Source: Catenovulum adriaticum (lineage in GTDB: Bacteria > Pseudomonadota > Gammaproteobacteria > Enterobacterales > Alteromonadaceae). From it: a DNA stretch of 64,000 nucleotides. Below, in pieces: positions 63,842 through 64,000 of the stretch (positions are counted from its first letter, which is position 1; the number at the start of each line of letters is the position of its first letter). Position numbers and translations under genes: made by a program. The DNA lies in assembly GCF_026725475.1 (NCBI RefSeq), contig NZ_CP109965.1, positions 2,356,001 through 2,420,000 on the forward strand, read 5' to 3'. The notes under the pieces were generated by a model that was not told where the DNA came from, did not search any database, and was given only the letters and a program-made list of their open reading frames with translations.

Positions 63842-64000
63842 GACTCACGCCTGTTATTAAAAAGAAGTGAGCTTAGCGAAAATACAATGAATGTTTAGGT
63901 GTGCTTTAGCCGACGGTTACCGTGCTGCCATCATGAAATAGTGTGCACAGGTATGATACGCAAACGAATAAATGTTGTAACGAGTTAAAACAAGGAAGTG

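Overview
This is an AT-rich, densely coded chromosomal window with no sign of prophage, plasmid or CRISPR. The gene content (RelA/MazG/RlmD, the RpsT/MurJ/RibF/IleS/LspA/FkpB/IspH block, AroQ-AccB-AccC-PrmA, the EF-P modification genes, a type IV pilus minor pilin operon, and a MotX-like protein of Na+-driven polar flagella) points to a motile gammaproteobacterium of the Alteromonadales type, probably marine. The genus cannot be fixed from the sequence alone.

Layout. 0.1-6.3 kb: HD-GYP protein, Atm1-type ABC exporter, Kef-type antiporter and a diguanylate cyclase. 6.5-9.8 kb: RDD protein, MotX-like protein, PqiA-like protein and a two-gene bacterioferritin operon behind a candidate Fur box. 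9.8-16.1 kb (minus): CBS protein, two unknown proteins, mazG, relA, rlmD. 16.2-18.9 kb: three tRNA-Val genes (minus), gltX, then tRNA-Ala and four tRNA-Glu genes in 118-bp tandem units. 18.9-26.9 kb: two FimT-like pseudopilins (plus) convergent with pilV-pilW-pilX-pilY1-pilE-tapY2-like (minus). 27.2-35.2 kb: ispH, fkpB, lspA, ileS, ribF, murJ (minus) and rpsT (plus). 35.3-40.3 kb: a membrane GGDEF/EAL protein, an M28-like protein lacking its catalytic glutamate, and a small membrane protein. 40.3-43.0 kb: a PlcP-like metallophosphoesterase and an OlsF-like double acyltransferase, each behind a Pho-box-like array. 43.3-46.6 kb: a three-gene operon of retropepsin-like lipoprotein, inactive transglutaminase with 7 TM helices, and RimK-like ATP-grasp ligase. 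46.7-54.3 kb: AsmA-like protein, fxsA, cutA, aroQ, accBC, prmA. 54.3-55.4 kb: three small unassigned proteins, one like YjfB. 55.5-58.3 kb: epmB, efp, epmA. 58.4-63.3 kb: small membrane protein, ahcY, adenosine kinase, a CbiB-like protein, mtnN. The end carries a lone IS66 TnpA-like fragment.

The best candidate for an under-described system is the 40.3-43.0 kb phosphate-starvation lipid module. One enzyme would remove phospholipid head groups and the other would build a phosphorus-free ornithine (amino-acid) lipid. Both genes carry three 7-mers at an exact 11-bp period, as in Pho boxes, and the acyltransferase start site is enclosed by a perfect 9-bp hairpin. The adjacent ATP-grasp / 7TM / aspartyl-protease operon is the second candidate. 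Also notable are a bacterioferritin pair whose haem and ferroxidase residues are split between subunits, the degenerate M28 and CbiB relatives, and the tRNA-Glu amplification.
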